From: Astrocystis sublimbata
Lineage: Eukaryota; Ascomycota; Sordariomycetes; Xylariales; Xylariaceae
NCBI GenBank assembly: GCA_022453515.1
Contig: JAJNNY010000039.1
Location: 1 to 64,000, forward strand
DNA length: 64,000 nt
Reading direction: 5' to 3'
The notes under the pieces are model-generated. The model ran no database searches and was not told the origin of the DNA. It saw only the letters and a program-made list of their open reading frames with translations. Below are positions 35,541 to 51,601 of this stretch, piece after piece. The stretch's first letter is position 1; each line of letters opens with the position of its first letter. The translations under genes were made by a program, and so were the position numbers.

Positions 35541-37017
35541 TGTTCATGATAGCGTGCGCGAGGTGGCGACAGTGGGTGCGGTCGAGGAGTTGTTCAGTGG
35601 AGAGTCATGGCCCATGGCCCATGGCTGGAGGTGGCGATCTCTATCGCAGGTGCGAGTGGTTGTTGATTCTTGATAGCATTATCAGTTTGGCTGGGACATA
35701 TTGGTCTCGACCTTGGCTAGCCTGCCTCGCCTGCTGCCTGACGAGATGGGCGTTGTAGGCAGATGCGCATTGCTGGTCCCATGGGGTTGTGCGCGACGTA
35801 CGAGTAATCGCAGTCCGAGTTGCATTCATGATTGGAATTGGTTGGAATGCATCCTTGCACATGTAGGTCTCGTCGGTACCTAGGTACATGAACGTCAGGC
35901 AGCACCAGGGTCGCCAGGCATGCTGTGGCTTGCTGCAATTTAATTACCTAATCACGCTAAACCCCGATAATATCATGAGGATCAAATCCCGATGGGGACG
36001 TACTTTCATACCAAAACCTTCCACCTTTTGCTGGTTGTTTCAAGCTGCTTAGCCTTATCGTGATGAATCGAAAATATTGAAAAGTTGAACGCTTTAATAG
36101 TAAATAGTGACGTATCTTTTACGCATTGCTTTTGTATGCTTTCGTAGAACGGCGCATGATTGAATAGTGGTGCTTCAATTGTTCACACAATTTTGGTGGA
36201 GCGCTCTGTCCGGTACACACCTACCTCAAATGCCTTGGCGGATTGGGTTGTCGTGACCACGAGGCATGCCACATGGAATGTTGAGCTATATGCACGATCT
36301 GGTGTCTGATCCATGATCTATGTGTACATGTATATGGGAGATGGAAGGAGGCATTTCATGCTTGCAAGCACACAGCTATCCCATACTACCTAGGTAGATT
36401 ACCTCCCAATACAACCACCTTTTTGATCAACCTGCTGAGCTATGGGTAGAGCTCACCGCGTCAAATCTCCTTGAAGTCAATCGTTCGACCAATCGATCAA
36501 TCAATCAACAACAAAGGCTAGACTTCTAGCGCTTGGAATAGGCTGACAGCGCCCCGTATATTTCAGGTCCTCCAGAGGTCCAGGCGCTCGTTGGGCCTGC
36601 CGCCATCCAAGATGTCGGAATACCTTCCTAATACTACCTAGGTATTTGGCTGTGGCTGCACTAAAGGTAAGGCTGGCGAAACAGAGAGGTGCTACGGACG
36701 GAGCCTCAGCCAAGGCCCCGCAGGAGAGGATTATTAGCTGAATTGAAGCCCAGCTACTGCACGATATAGTATGGTATACCACAGGTGAGCAGGTATGTGT
36801 TGTATCCGAGCCCACGTAAGGTTGAAAGTGATACTAATACTTAGGTAGTCTACAAGATCGAATATGGATGCTTCGGCTGTAGGAAGCCGTCTTCCTTTAT
36901 ATAGTCCATGGCCAACCGCGACTCGCCTTTAGCATGGGGCCGCGACGTGTTGCTTGATCGTGGTGCTTCGACGTTTACTACCCCGTTCTCACGGTCACCC
37001 TTCCAGCCTCAGCAGCC
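35541..37017. other. Intergenic DNA with dispersed-repeat trace
   Basis: The EXO5 promoter is at the left and the promoter of the membrane-protein gene at the right. At 36726-36750 lies a 25-nt motif shared with 25568-25592. A minus-strand frame at 36501-36815 overlaps this repeat-like area and is not supported as a gene. CCTAGGTA tracts occur at about 35878, 36388 and 36637. Confidence 0.4.
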
Positions 37018-39072
37018 ATGTCTAAATCCACGGCGAGCATTCACTTCTTGGCCCCTACGTTAATAGTGACAGCATTCTCGGCTGCCGTGGCCCTTGCCGT
37101 GGGGCATCATCTCTTCTATAGCAGCCTCGACGGCACTCCTGTGCTCACGGCTTCTCGTGCAACAGGGTTCATCAACACTTCACCACAGAAAATCAACATC
37201 ACTATCGGCAACATCTTCTCCACCCTTGTGGGAGCGTGTCTATCAATCAGCGTATCGACGTCGTATGTGCAGCTCGTTTGGGCGTCCATCAAGATCCGTC
37301 CGGAGAAGCTGTCCCGGATCGACACTGTCTTTTCCGGTGTGCGAAGCATCGCAGGTCTATTTCACGTATCTGCCTGGAGAGCGTATCCTGGCCTTGCGTT
37401 TGTCGCGTTGTCGTTTTGGTAAGCATTTCAAAGCTACTATGTAGAGGAGCCTGCTGGATCTAGCCAGAATGCTTGTCCCCATGCGTTTGTGTGGGTGTGC
37501 GCGCGCAATTGCAACCATGATTTGTGTGCTAATCACCTATGTTTGAGCCAGGTTGACGGCAATCCCTTTGGTCATACCGCCCGGAACCCTCAGCGTTCAT
37601 CTTACTACCTTGCGAGCACAGCCCACTACCTTCGAGGTGCCCAATGTGGATTTCAAAAGCCTGAACTTCGCAGATGTTCCTTTCAACACCGCGCGCAAAG
37701 GCTTCTTCTATTCCCAACCTTCAAATGCCGTGCTAAAGGTGACCCAGGCCACCAGCGCCACCGGTGCCATCCTACCCCTATCACCTCCGATGCCAAACTC
37801 AACCTGGAGCCTGGATTACCATGGTCCGCGACTTGGATGCAAAGCAGTATCGGATAGCTTCAAGGATGCCATCATCCACAACGTCGAGTCTGCGGTGAAA
37901 CTAGGTAGCTGTGAGACATCATACGGTTATATCTCTTGGGGGCCTTCTGGATCGAATGAGTCGCAGTCACTCCCTTTTCGCCTGCCTGATGATGGTGGTA
38001 ACGACACGTTTCCGACCCTGGAAACGAAGTTGCTCTCCGAGTTTGATTATAGCACCGTCAGCAGGGCCATTCTATATGTAGCCGTGTTTCCTCATATCGT
38101 CAACAAGATACACACTCTCGGCTGTTCCGATCTCTTCGGCTCGAATGGAGAGCTTACTGATTCAACTATAATCCAATGCGAGTTGTACAATTCTACATAC
38201 CACAGCAACTTCTCCTTTGTCAACGGGGAGCAATCAGTCGATGTCAATATCAGGGAAACACTCAATGAAGTCGACCCGGTAATCGTCGTGGGTACTGGTA
38301 ACGGGGTCTTCGCTGATGCTGCGGGAGGACCGGTGAATTTTACAAAGGTTGAAGCTCTCTCATACCAAGCTGTCTTCGACGCGTTTGGCCAGGGTCTCGT
38401 CGGAAGCATCAGCAGTTCTTTCGACCAGAGCGGTACCTTGACAGCCAACACCAGCATATTAGCCTCGACATTATCTGAGACGAAGGAGCTTGCCTTTCTC
38501 AGCAATTGGGGAGACGCACCGACAGCAGGGTCTTTCTCAGACCTGGTGACGTGGGCTGCACTTAACGGAGGTCCTGCATTCCCAGGAACATCTGTCGTGG
38601 CAAACGCTGGCCCGTACAACCGTTCATTGAGCGAAGCAATGGAAGAGATGTTTCGCAACATCACAATTGGGCTGATGAGCTCGTCGCTCCTCCAGTGAGT
38701 AATCATATCCAATACCCCAGTGCCATTTATGACCTTGGACTCTAACGTCTCCCATCTAGGCCAAACTACACGTCACCTTTCGCGCCACCACCAGCCCTCG
38801 TCACCAACACAGCTGTAGCCAACGTGTACACCTACTCGATGACTTTGCTTTTGATAGGATACGGAATACCCCTCGTGCTGGGTCTCATCGCCGGCTGCAT
38901 AGGCATTCTCGTCTTGTTGTCCAACGGCGTTTCCTACAGCGACAAATTCTCGACGGTCTGGCGATGCGCTCACCAAGGAAGCTTGGATACCCCGATACTG
39001 CCCGAGGACATGCTGGGAGACGAGCCTCTTCCCAAACATCTGGGAGACTCTAAGCTTCGGTTTTTGAAGTAA
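37018..39072 (+). CDS. Large fungal integral membrane protein, unknown function
   Basis: A 618-aa protein from exons 37018-37418, 37552-38694 and 38760-39072; all phases close. The layout is characteristic: hydrophobic helices near residues 10-30, 60-85 and 115-140, then a long hydrophilic and probably extracellular part of about 400 residues with many N-glycosylation sequons (for example NDT, NST, NFS, NIT) and scattered cysteines, then one strong helix near the C-terminus (MTLLLIGYGIPLVLGLIAGCIGILVLL core) and a short cytoplasmic tail. Uncharacterised membrane proteins with this topology are common in ascomycetes, and some carry misleading enzyme names in databases. I see no catalytic motif. 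A sensor or transporter-associated surface role is only a guess. Confidence 0.82.
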
Positions 39073-39971
39073 CGATACGGATGCGATCAGGCGTAGTGTT
39101 GCTGAGATTGAATTGAAGCAAGCCAACTGCAGTGCTGATTGTTAACGCGCCGGATCAATCTATCTCTTATATTCATTCCATGCTGTCGATAGAGGTTAGA
39201 CGGAGTACTACTTCCGGCTAAGGCCAGGTTACTAGGTAGATCCATTTTCCCGCCTGGCACCTTTTAAGTCTGGAATCCACCTCAATTCAGTCCCATGTAA
39301 ATGATATTAAACCACGACAACTTAGCTTCATGAACCTTCATTGTAGTATGCCTTTGATGCATTGCCGTTTCATGCATTGTAGAAATATCTGCATCATTCT
39401 GCAATGGGTCACGTATGACATCTCGTGGTGAGCTTACCAAGTATTGCATGTTTGCCTCGCCTACCTAGGCAGATACTTATAAGTAGGTATCGTGGATATC
39501 AATCTTGGGTCCCGTCCCGCCTGCAACAGGACACCTCGTTTGTGATCTTCTGAGAATGCCAGATTGCTTGAACGCGCCATGTGGTAAACGATCGCAGTCA
39601 GCCTGGGATGCGGGCCTGGTACTTTTATGGATGCCTAACGGTCAAGAGGTCAGGATGTCAGGGTCTTCGGCGCGCGCTAGCGACACCATCGAACGCCAGC
39701 CTGCGACACTGGCCCCTGCCACCAAGACGCTATCCCAAAACATACGACGATGAGAGAAACGAAGGAAGCCGACGAGGCAGCAATGGAATATATGAAGTTC
39801 TCAGTGGCCACTGCCAAGAGAGGAAGATATCTCCTTTTTTCCTCACCTCTAACACATCATCCCGAGACTTCATGATCAAGTAGTTGTTCCACACCCCTGG
39901 CAATCCTAGAGAACACACTGTCGACTTACCGATTAATTGCGGTATTCGCTTTCACCCAACCTCGTTTTATC
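39073..39971. other. Intergenic DNA without a supported gene
   Basis: Contains the 3' region of the membrane-protein gene, a CCTACCTAGGC...TAAGTAGGTA tract at 39461-39489 and the promoter of the F-box gene. Short frames are not protein-like. Confidence 0.4.
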
Positions 39972-40624
39972 ATGAAGGGCCAACTGCAGCAGATGGAACA
40001 CCCTCGGCGCTCAGCACGGTACATTTCAGGGCCAACCCTAGCCGGCCTGCCAACCGAGCTTCACCTGTTGATAACGAAACATCTCACATACCCCGATGCG
40101 CTCTCACTCAAACACACGTCGCGGCACTTCTTCTACCTGGTCGACACGGGGCTGAAGTTGAAGGTCGACTGGCTCGTGGAACGCAAGACCCTCCACCTCG
40201 AATGTCCCAACGACCGCAGCTGCGATCTGAGGAGTGACGTGGGCTTCTGTCGGTGTAACGTCCGGTACGTGGTTATCGACAATCTCATTTTCCTTTTTTT
40301 CTGTACCTTTTGTGAGAGTGAGAGAGAGAAAGGTTTTGGCTGACGAGATGAAATGCGCAAAGACGGCTGATGCGGCGACGCCGAAAGCACCTGGAGTGCG
40401 AGTCGCGGCCCGGTCTCGGCTGTCTGATCTTCGGCACCACGGCCTGCGCGCACCGCCGAAGCCTGGCGCAGCGGTGCCGGACCTGGCTCGGCTCGCGCCT
40501 GACCCTCGCCTTGTGCTGGTTCCTGCTGGCGCTGCTGCCCATCGGCCTGGGGTGTGTCTGGATAGACGAGCTGACGAGCTGCTTCGGCGGTCGAGCTACT
40601 ACGATCAGCAGCAGTGTCCGATGA
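39972..40624 (+). CDS. Small F-box protein
   Basis: Predicted substrate adaptor of an SCF ubiquitin ligase. Exons are 39972-40264 and 40363-40624 across a 98-nt intron (GTACGT...AAAG) that splits an arginine codon (184 aa). The F-box is at about residues 23-62, with LAGLPTELHLLITKHLTYPD followed by ALSLKHTSRHFF. After it comes a basic/cysteine-containing region (LECPNDRSCDLR, FCRCNVRRLMRRRRKHLECE) and a hydrophobic stretch LALCWFLLALLPIGLGCVW that looks like one membrane helix. That last feature is odd for an F-box protein and suggests membrane attachment. No substrate-binding repeats are present. Function is unknown. Confidence 0.78.
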
Positions 40625-42664
40625 AGAAGATAGGCTCGCCATACCCCCCAACCGGGTTAGACATGGACAGGCCCGTCCTGCGAATGAAGTTGTCGCAGTT
40701 TCATACCAGGAAGTTTTAGGGGACCGAAGGGGGGAAACCTTGGCACAGCCCCCCCCGGCGGCTTCGCTAAATACTCGATAGTTTCTACACCAAGGCATAC
40801 GGATCGCCAGCTGGGGATGCACTAAATTCAGCCCCGAATTCAAGCTTCCTCGTAATGGCGAACTGCGAGACCTTGGATGAAGTGGATGAATTGTGTGCAT
40901 TATGAATTTATGATTATTACAACATCCTTAATACCCAACTAACAACTGAGAATCGGAGCGGGTCACGGGGTTGCACACTGCTTGCCGATCAACAACTATG
41001 ACAGATGACGGGGCCTATCAAGTAGCTCCGGGTGTGAGATTGAAGGACTGGGTCACAGGCAAAGGCCATTTGTTCGGGTAGGACAAGTGTAACATACCTC
41101 TAAATACCATCATCTCCATGTACCTCCCCAATTATTTGAATATTCCAAGTTTGAATGAAGTACAACCAACTCCGGAGTGGCGTTGCGCCATCCGTGTTAT
41201 CCGGCGAGACCAAGTTCTGCTGATAGAGGCTTACTTAACACTTACACACGCAATCCGGCTTCTTGCACATTCGGACTTCTAACTGCCGCTGTCCACACAA
41301 CTCTCGACGGGTGCATGTAGGCTGCCGTAGAATAGCACACGGCCCGTTGCAATCGAGTTCTCAAAATCCATGCATGTAAATGTGTATAAGGCTCTGCATG
41401 ATTGCCGGCATTGTATCAGGAATAACCTTGAAGGGGTTGCCGGTACCAATTCTCTCAGTGCAGATGCCCGTCGGTCGAGATATGGCCCCCATAATTGTAC
41501 ATGTCCAGTAGCTCAGGGGCTACCCCACCTTTGCGGGAAGTACCATCAATTCGAACTCGCAGGCCTCCCAAAGGCCACTATCACTGGGGGGGCAGGCTCC
41601 AGGGCGCTCGGCAGCACCTGACAGAGGGGACCACAGGGCCCGGCGCTGTGATTGATTGCTGGAAGTACATAGCCCCCTTGTAGCGTGGGGCCGCCATCAG
41701 CACATGGAATCCACAACACGAGCCTCGAGTACTTGCAACTACGGCCGGCACTATGGCGGGCTTGCATTGCCCAGAGGTACCGCCAAGGTCGATAGAGGGG
41801 GAGCGCCCGCAGCAGAGAGGAGACGGTACGCGATACAGCAGTCGATGCACCACTCATCCTGCCTCCTTTCTTCGCCCGCCCATTCATTCACTCCCATTCA
41901 TCAGCCACAGCCACCCACGCAGGCCATCCACGCCTCCAGTGTCCACGCATCCACGCATCCCCCTTCTCGTTGCTTGATTGCTCGGCAAGGAGATACCTTC
42001 TTTCCCTTCCCATTTCCTATTTCCTATCAGCCCAGATTGACCCGAGTCTGCAAAGAGTCGGTTACAGTACAGACCCAGCTCGTTGAGACTGCCCGGGCTT
42101 TGCTTGTCTCGCCCTGCTACAACGCACGCACCGCGAACCCAACGAACCCCCGGGGCATCGTCGACCCTCGGTCCACCACCTCCTGTCTCACCCTCGTTGG
42201 CTGGCGCCCACCCGAGGAGCAGTTGTCCAAGCTGACAGCCTACCTAAGCCTCCATACCCAGTCCTACCTACAACAAGTCCTATATTCATTCGATCCTGCA
42301 AATCCTCCAATCCTACCTACTACTTAGTACCTACCCCAAGCAAAGCCCAGCCCGCCGCCGCCGCCACCACCACCATAACCACCACCACTACTACCGTAGC
42401 CGGATACACGGTACCCCTCCTTTCCGTGCATCTCAAGCCACCTGCACGCTGTATATACAAACTACCGTATCTCTACAACTTTGAAGCGCCGACACTCCCG
42501 TCTCCTTGCCCGCGAAACGACTGGTCGAATTCACGAGCTGCGACCTAAGACATACACTGCATCTGCCCAGCCTGCGAGCACCGCCCTCGCCGCCCACGTC
42601 GACCGTGGTACATCACAAGCTACTGACTCGGCACATCGGCTGTTGGCCTTAGAGCTTCTGCAAC
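40625..42664 (+). other. Intergenic DNA and long leader of Sch9-type gene
   Basis: The first kilobase holds no supported gene. From about 41850 the sequence becomes strongly pyrimidine-rich (CATTCATTCACTCC, CCACGCATCC), typical of a long fungal 5' untranslated leader, and includes a (CCG)n(CCA)n tract at 42352-42405. An open frame at 41656-42327 lies in this leader but is Pro/Ser/Thr-rich from base composition. Upstream short ATG frames could act as uORFs. Confidence 0.4.
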
Positions 42665-45035
42665 ATGTCGTGGAAGCTGACCAAGAGTATGTGCTTGCCC
42701 TGATGAACATGTGTCTCGCTTTCTCTCGTCATCATAGATTTCCTTCTGCGCCGTTTTCCCCTGGCGTAGATCACGCGAGCCTGCCTGTCCGCGCCCAAGC
42801 CCATCATCTCTGTCGTGGGCCTCGCCCAGAAGTCGTCTAGATCGAGGCACAACTACAAGAAAGAGCACCGGCATCACCTCGAAAGCACTGCCCGTGCCCG
42901 TGCTTAGAATGACATCCATCACACGTAGCTCAAGTACAAGCAAAGCTGTTTTCAAGGAGTTGACTGACACGTCCCATCATAGAGCTGAAGGAGACCCATT
43001 TGGGCCCTCTGACAAGCACCTTTTCTCGCAACCCCTCGACATCTACCATCACAGACAAGGATGAGAAGGCTTCCATTTCCACCTCAGCCACAGCCGCTTC
43101 CGGCGAAAACACCATCGGTGCGTGATTCCCCGAGCCTGTCTTGCCTTACCCCATTGCATAGAGCCAGCGTACTGATCTGTGCTCGCAGCCGCATCCGAGG
43201 CCCTGGTACAGGAGCCTGTCGTCACCCCTCCCAAGCCCGGTATTCTTGTCGTGACCCTCCATGAGGGCTCAGGCTTCTCTCTTCCCGATCAGCACCGCAA
43301 TGCCCTGGCATCATCACAGGGTCACGGGGCCTCTATGTCGACAACCCTCTCGGGCTCCGTCCGCCCCGGCTCATCGTCGCAGAGAACAGCCGCCGGGTCC
43401 TTTATGAGTAACAGCCGTCCTCAAACCTCGTCCGGTGGCGGTTTCTCCGGAATTCCCTCTAATCACGGTCGAATTTTGAGTAAATACCTGCCCTACGCTC
43501 TGATCGATTTCGATAAGGTCCAGGTCTTCGTCGACGCCGTGTCAGGCAACCCCGAGAACCCCCTGTGGGCCGGCGACAACATCCAGTTCAAATTCGACGT
43601 CTCTCGCGTGACTGACCTAAACATCCACCTATACATACGCAACCCCAACGCGTCCGAGGGCTCGGGGAGAGCCCAAGATATCTTCATGGGCGTTGTCCGC
43701 ATAAACCCTCGGTTCGAGGAGAAGCGTCCCTTCGTCGAAGACCCCAAAGCCAGCAAGAAGGACCGCGAAAAGGCGGCGGCCGAATACGCAGCTCGTGAAA
43801 AGGAGCTCGGGCATGGCGGCGTTGAGTGGACCGAGGTGCAGTACGGTAGCGGCAAGTTGAAGATCGGCGTCGAGTACGTGGAGAATCGCAAGGGCAAACT
43901 CCAGATGGACGATTTCGAGTTGCTCAAGGTGGTTGGCAAGGGAAGTTTTGGCAAGGTCATGCAGGTGCGGAAAAAGGACACGAACCGAATTTATGCGCTC
44001 AAGACGATCAGGAAGCAGCACATCATCTCTAGATCCGAAGTTGCACACACGCTCGCCGAACGGTCCGTGCTGGCGCAGATCAACAACCCCTTCATCGTGC
44101 CACTCAAGTTCACCTTCCAGTCCGCTGACAAGCTTTACTTCGTCCTGGCCTTTGTGAACGGCGGCGAGCTGTTCCACCACCTGCAGAAAGAAACGCGATT
44201 TGATATCAACAGAGCGCGATTCTACACAGCCGAACTCTTGTGCGCGCTCGAATGCCTGCACGGGTTCAACGTCATCTACCGAGATCTGAAACCGGAGAAT
44301 ATCCTGCTCGACTATCAGGGTCACATCGCGTTGTGCGATTTTGGTCTCTGCAAGCTGGACATGAAGGACGAGGACCGGACTAACACATTCTGCGGGACGC
44401 CCGAGTACCTGGCTCCGGAGCTCTTGCAAGGTCAGGGCTACAACAAGACAGTGGACTGGTGGACGCTTGGTGTACTCCTGTACGAAATGCTGACGGGCTT
44501 ACCGCCATTCTACGACGAGAATGTCAATGAGATGTATCGGAAGATTATGAGTGAGCCGCTTCATTTCCCCGGGCCTGAGGTGGTGCCACCTGCGGCCAAG
44601 GATCTGCTCACGAAGCTGTTGAACCGCAATCCCAAGCAGCGACTGGGAGCGAACGGCAGCGCCGAGATCAAGGCCCACCCGTTCTTCCACGCCATCGACT
44701 GGCGCAAGCTGTTGCAGCGTAAATACGAGCCCACATTCAAACCCAGAGTGGTAAGTTTCTGCAACCTTGAACCTCCAATTCATGGGTGACATGCGAAGGG
44801 CCATTGCTAACTGTAGTTGATGTAGCTGGACGCGAGGGACACGGAAAACTTTGATCCCGACTTCACGAACGAAGTGCCCCAGGACTCGTTCGTGGATGGA
44901 CCGATGCTGTCACAGACAGCGCAAGATCAATTCCAGGGATTCAGTTACAACCGACCGATTCCCGGGCTGGGCGACGGTGGTGGCAGTATCACCGACCCTT
45001 CATTCATAGGCAGCATCCAGGATAGACATAGATGA
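42665..45035 (+). CDS. sch9: C2-domain AGC protein kinase, Sch9/SchA type
   Basis: Cytosolic Ser/Thr kinase of the Sch9 (S6K-like) class, a TORC1 effector that couples nutrients to growth, translation and stress. Exons are 42665-42686, 42983-43117, 43189-44750 and 44826-45035 (642 aa). The first exon encodes only seven residues plus one base (MSWKLTK), as expected for the conserved N-terminus that continues KLKETHLGPLT. A C2 domain is at about residues 69-285. The kinase domain starts near 295: glycine loop VGKGSFGKV, Lys324, catalytic Asp418 in YRDLKPEN, Asp436 in DFG, and activation-loop Thr452 in NTFCGTPEY for Pkh-type kinases. The AGC tail has the hydrophobic motif FQGFSY with Ser613 as the expected TORC1 site. 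All features are complete. Confidence 0.93.
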
Positions 45036-48689
<3,654 letters not shown>

Positions 48690-49213
48690 ATCGAAGAGAT
48701 TGAGGGAGAGGGAGAGGAGAAGAGGGAACGGAAAGAGAATGGGAATGGGAAAATAGAAGAGAGATCGCGGCTTTGAGTTGAGGGGTTGTTGAGTTGTTGT
48801 GTTGAGTTGTTGTGCTGACTTGATGCGTTGAGTTGATGCGTTAAGTTGAGTAGGGACTTAGGCCTAGCTTTGCCTAGGTAAGGTAGGTAGTTAGGTATTG
48901 AGGGTTATGATGGTTTACGGGTATGATAAATTAAAGGTACTTAATTGAAATTCGAATCGAGATACTGGGAGACTTGAGTGATTTGAGCTTAAGAGACTTG
49001 AGAGACTTGAATGACTCGGGATCTATTTAGATTGATATTGGCATTAATGCTGGTTGTAACTGTGGTTGTGACTACTTAATGATAGTATGTCTTCGGATAG
49101 GCTTATCATCTTATTATATATAAGATTATGCAGTGCACTGCGTTGCTATTCCCCTTCCCCTTCCCCTTCCCCTTCCCATATTCCCCCACTCAGGGCGCTG
49201 ACGATGTGTCCAG
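48690..49213. other. PGI 3' region with simple repeats
   Basis: A purine-rich 3' untranslated region (GAGAGGGAGAGG...) is followed by a degenerate GAGTTGTTGT/GAGTTGATGCG tandem at 48783-48850, a CCTAGGTAAGGTAGGTAG tract, and a (TTCCCC)n microsatellite at 49149-49177. No upstream exons of the coding stretch at 49214 could be found here. Confidence 0.45.
49149..49177 (+). repeat. (TTCCCC)n microsatellite
   Basis: Four perfect TTCCCC units plus TTCCC, just before the splice-acceptor-like CAG that precedes the solo exon at 49214. Confidence 0.8.
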
Positions 49214-49432
49214 GTCACCGTAGTCACAATATCAGGCACAACATTCCGTATCGTGCAAGGGTGTGTAGATACCAAGAAAAAGAGCGTCAGGATTGACAAG
49301 ACCGGTGTCATGAGATTGGGTCCTGAGGACAAGAAGGATGGGACGATTCTGCGCAGAGAGGATGTGAAGGAGGGCATGATGACCATGGTGCGGTGGCTGC
49401 TGGCTGACCCAGTTTTGCCCATTAAGCGCTAA
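49214..49432 (+). pseudogene. Solo last exon, paralog of exon at 52627
   Basis: A 72-codon open stretch that starts right after a splice acceptor (GTGTCCAG) and ends in a stop. Its product begins VTVVTISGTTFRIVQG and ends near MVRWLLADPVLPIKR. It matches the 71-codon stretch at 52627-52842 in the same order, with the shared blocks TISGxTFRxVQG and MVRWLxAxP and nearly equal length. The preceding base context (CCAG|GTC) is also the same. I found no other exons of the gene next to it, so I call it an orphan exon left by duplication or loss of the upstream part. It could also be the end of a gene whose other exons I failed to see. The family is not known to me. Confidence 0.5.
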
Positions 49433-50060
49433 ATACCCATGGAAGATATCCTGTGTTTTTCTGCGACTTTGAGGATCTTATAAAAGGGTACTAATTACTG
49501 GCGTTGCGAAAAGAGGACGGTGGTCATTATATTAGCTCTTGCTCTATGAGATGGTGAGCAGCTGATTCGTCAGTAGCGCTACCTACCTAGATCAAGTACG
49601 ATAATTAACAGTTTTTCTGCTTGTCGACATGTCTTAGCCCTTTTCGATCAATATGCGTTTGTGAAGCAAGGGGTAGGGGCTAAGAAGAAAGACCAAATCA
49701 GAGCCGTGTCGTGCCACCTTGCGTAATTGGGGTTTTGTCTCCTAGTTAGAGGGAGAAACAGGTGTGGCCCACAAGGACACGCTGCATAAGGTAGCATAGC
49801 ACAAGAACCAACAGATGCAACCTTCTCTCTGACCTACCTTCCTATTAAGAGAACCAAGAAACAGCACATCATGAACGACGCTGCACGTGTGACATATATT
49901 CCATAATAAAGAATATCGGAAGATCTGCCGCAAAATTATAATATGTTTGAAATCTCTCGTCTTCGCGATAGCAAACTAACTACTGCGGCTGACTCATAAT
50001 TACAACCAGCCAGTACAGCCGAATCTTGTAATTATGGCTACGTCTTACTCCAACGCATAA
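49433..50060. other. Intergenic DNA without a supported gene
   Basis: AT-rich; no protein-like frame or RNA gene seen. A CTACCTACCTAG tract is at about 49578. Confidence 0.4.
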
Positions 50061-50594
50061 TTACTCGATCACCATGTCTCGCAGAACTCTCGGAAGAACA
50101 TCTGGCTCGGTATCCTTGGAGCCCGAACAGGCAGAAGCCGGCGTCGAAGCACTATCACCACCAGAAAATGAACTAGCGTGATGCGAACTTGAGTCTTGGG
50201 GCGTCACAACATCAATCACAACAAAACCCCAGCTGTCTCGCAACGCCCTGAATCCCGTTTCCCACCTACATCGCCACTACCGCTGACATCCCCAAGCGCC
50301 CAAAGCCCTCAATTAGCACCCCGGCGTAATTAAAATTTCAATTCTGAAGACTAGCAACAGATTCTAGATCAGCTTACCCAACGTGCCACGCTACCTACCC
50401 GCCTCGATCTCGGCTGGGAATCAATCAATCAATCTGAGACTAGACGAGAGGGAGGTGGAGGGGGCTTCCTACAACTAGCTAACTATTAACACAAGAGAAG
50501 GTTGAGAAGGGTGCAGCAAAAATCGCTAGGAAAAAATTGCAGGAATCGGAACGACTACTTACCTCGCACAGGTGTTGAAACCGTCGCCGCCCAT
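50061..50594 (-). CDS. Tiny two-exon gene, unknown function
   Basis: Proposed gene of 78 aa from exons 50594-50563 and 50265-50061, joined across a 297-nt intron with a perfect GTAAGT donor and a TGTAG acceptor. The phase closes on an arginine codon. Exon 1 gives MGGDGFNTCAR; exon 2 continues WETGFRALRDSWGFVVIDVV, then a Ser/Ala/Asp-rich middle (HHASSFSGGDSASTPAS) and an acidic/amphipathic end (EPDVLPRVLRDMVIE). No signal peptide or helix is seen. The composition is protein-like and unlike the surrounding AT-rich DNA. I do not recognise the family. Exon 1 is only 32 nt, and a further internal exon is possible. Confidence 0.5.
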
Positions 50595-51601
50595 TCTATT
50601 CGACAATTCCACAGTCCCGAAAGCTAGCTAGCTGATTATTGCTTCTGGGCAGAATCTATCTATCTTTTCGCCCTCAGAGCCTATTGGAGGGGGAGCGAGC
50701 GGTTTTCTTATGGCCCAGGCAGAGAGGGGGTGGAGGGTGAGTAGGCATCTTTCCGTCCACAGTGGTCCCGTCAATGATTTTGAGGTGGGTGTTAGCCGAA
50801 CCGGTCTTGTCGAGCAAGTATTGCTAGGTCTAGGATGGATAAATGATTTGGTTGAGCAGTGATGATGTAATGTCGAAGGCATGACAAGAGGTTTCAGAAG
50901 AGTCTCGTTCTCATCAGCTTCGACACGGCTCTTGAGTCATGTTATCTTAGCTCGCCCTTCCTTTATTGAGGAAGCTCCTTACTTTCTCTTTCGTCATGCG
51001 GATGCGACTACGGGATTTCATAATCCCACTTGCCTACTTCTTAGTCACGTCTGCGGGCTATTACGTTTGTGTGAAGGGTTGGATAGCTCATCACCCGATA
51101 CTACAACAAATAATAAATAAACAGCCGATGACTTGTCCTCATCACTTACATTTCTTTCTGCCTTTTAATTGCACGCCTATCATTCCGATCACCCACGTAC
51201 ACCGCTAATACCTTCACCCCAGCGCCATATCACAATCTGCGTTTCACTTGATCTAGACATCAACGACTGAGACTCTTATACGTTATCCTACAGGGCTGCC
51301 GCGTCAGAAATTTCGCGAGGTAAATCGCCTCCTTAAGCAATTAGCGTTTTCTGCCTACCAATAAGAGAAATACGCGGAGTTTGCAAGGGTACAGTACTCT
51401 ACATATATTCAAACCAACAGACATCGCTCTCTAGCGTATCATGCCTGTCTAGACTAATATCGAACAACTCATTATCAACATTGCCCACACTCCAACAACC
51501 ATCAAGAGCGGTAATTGAGGTAGTTTGCCAAGATTTGAAAACCCCCTTTCTCTCTCCCTTTTCCGAAAACTAGAACTGCAAACTCCGACCAAGCTCCGAT
51601 T
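50595..51601. other. Intergenic DNA, divergent between tiny gene and broken gene
   Basis: No supported coding sequence. It probably includes the promoter of the minus-strand tiny gene and the old promoter of the damaged gene starting at 51602. Confidence 0.4.

Noticed and set aside
41656..42327. 223-codon frame upstream of the kinase
   Set aside because: Composition reflects the pyrimidine-rich leader; no start context or motif supports translation as a protein.
43629..44429. 266-codon minus-strand open frame
   Set aside because: Antisense to the Sch9-type kinase domain, which has all catalytic motifs.
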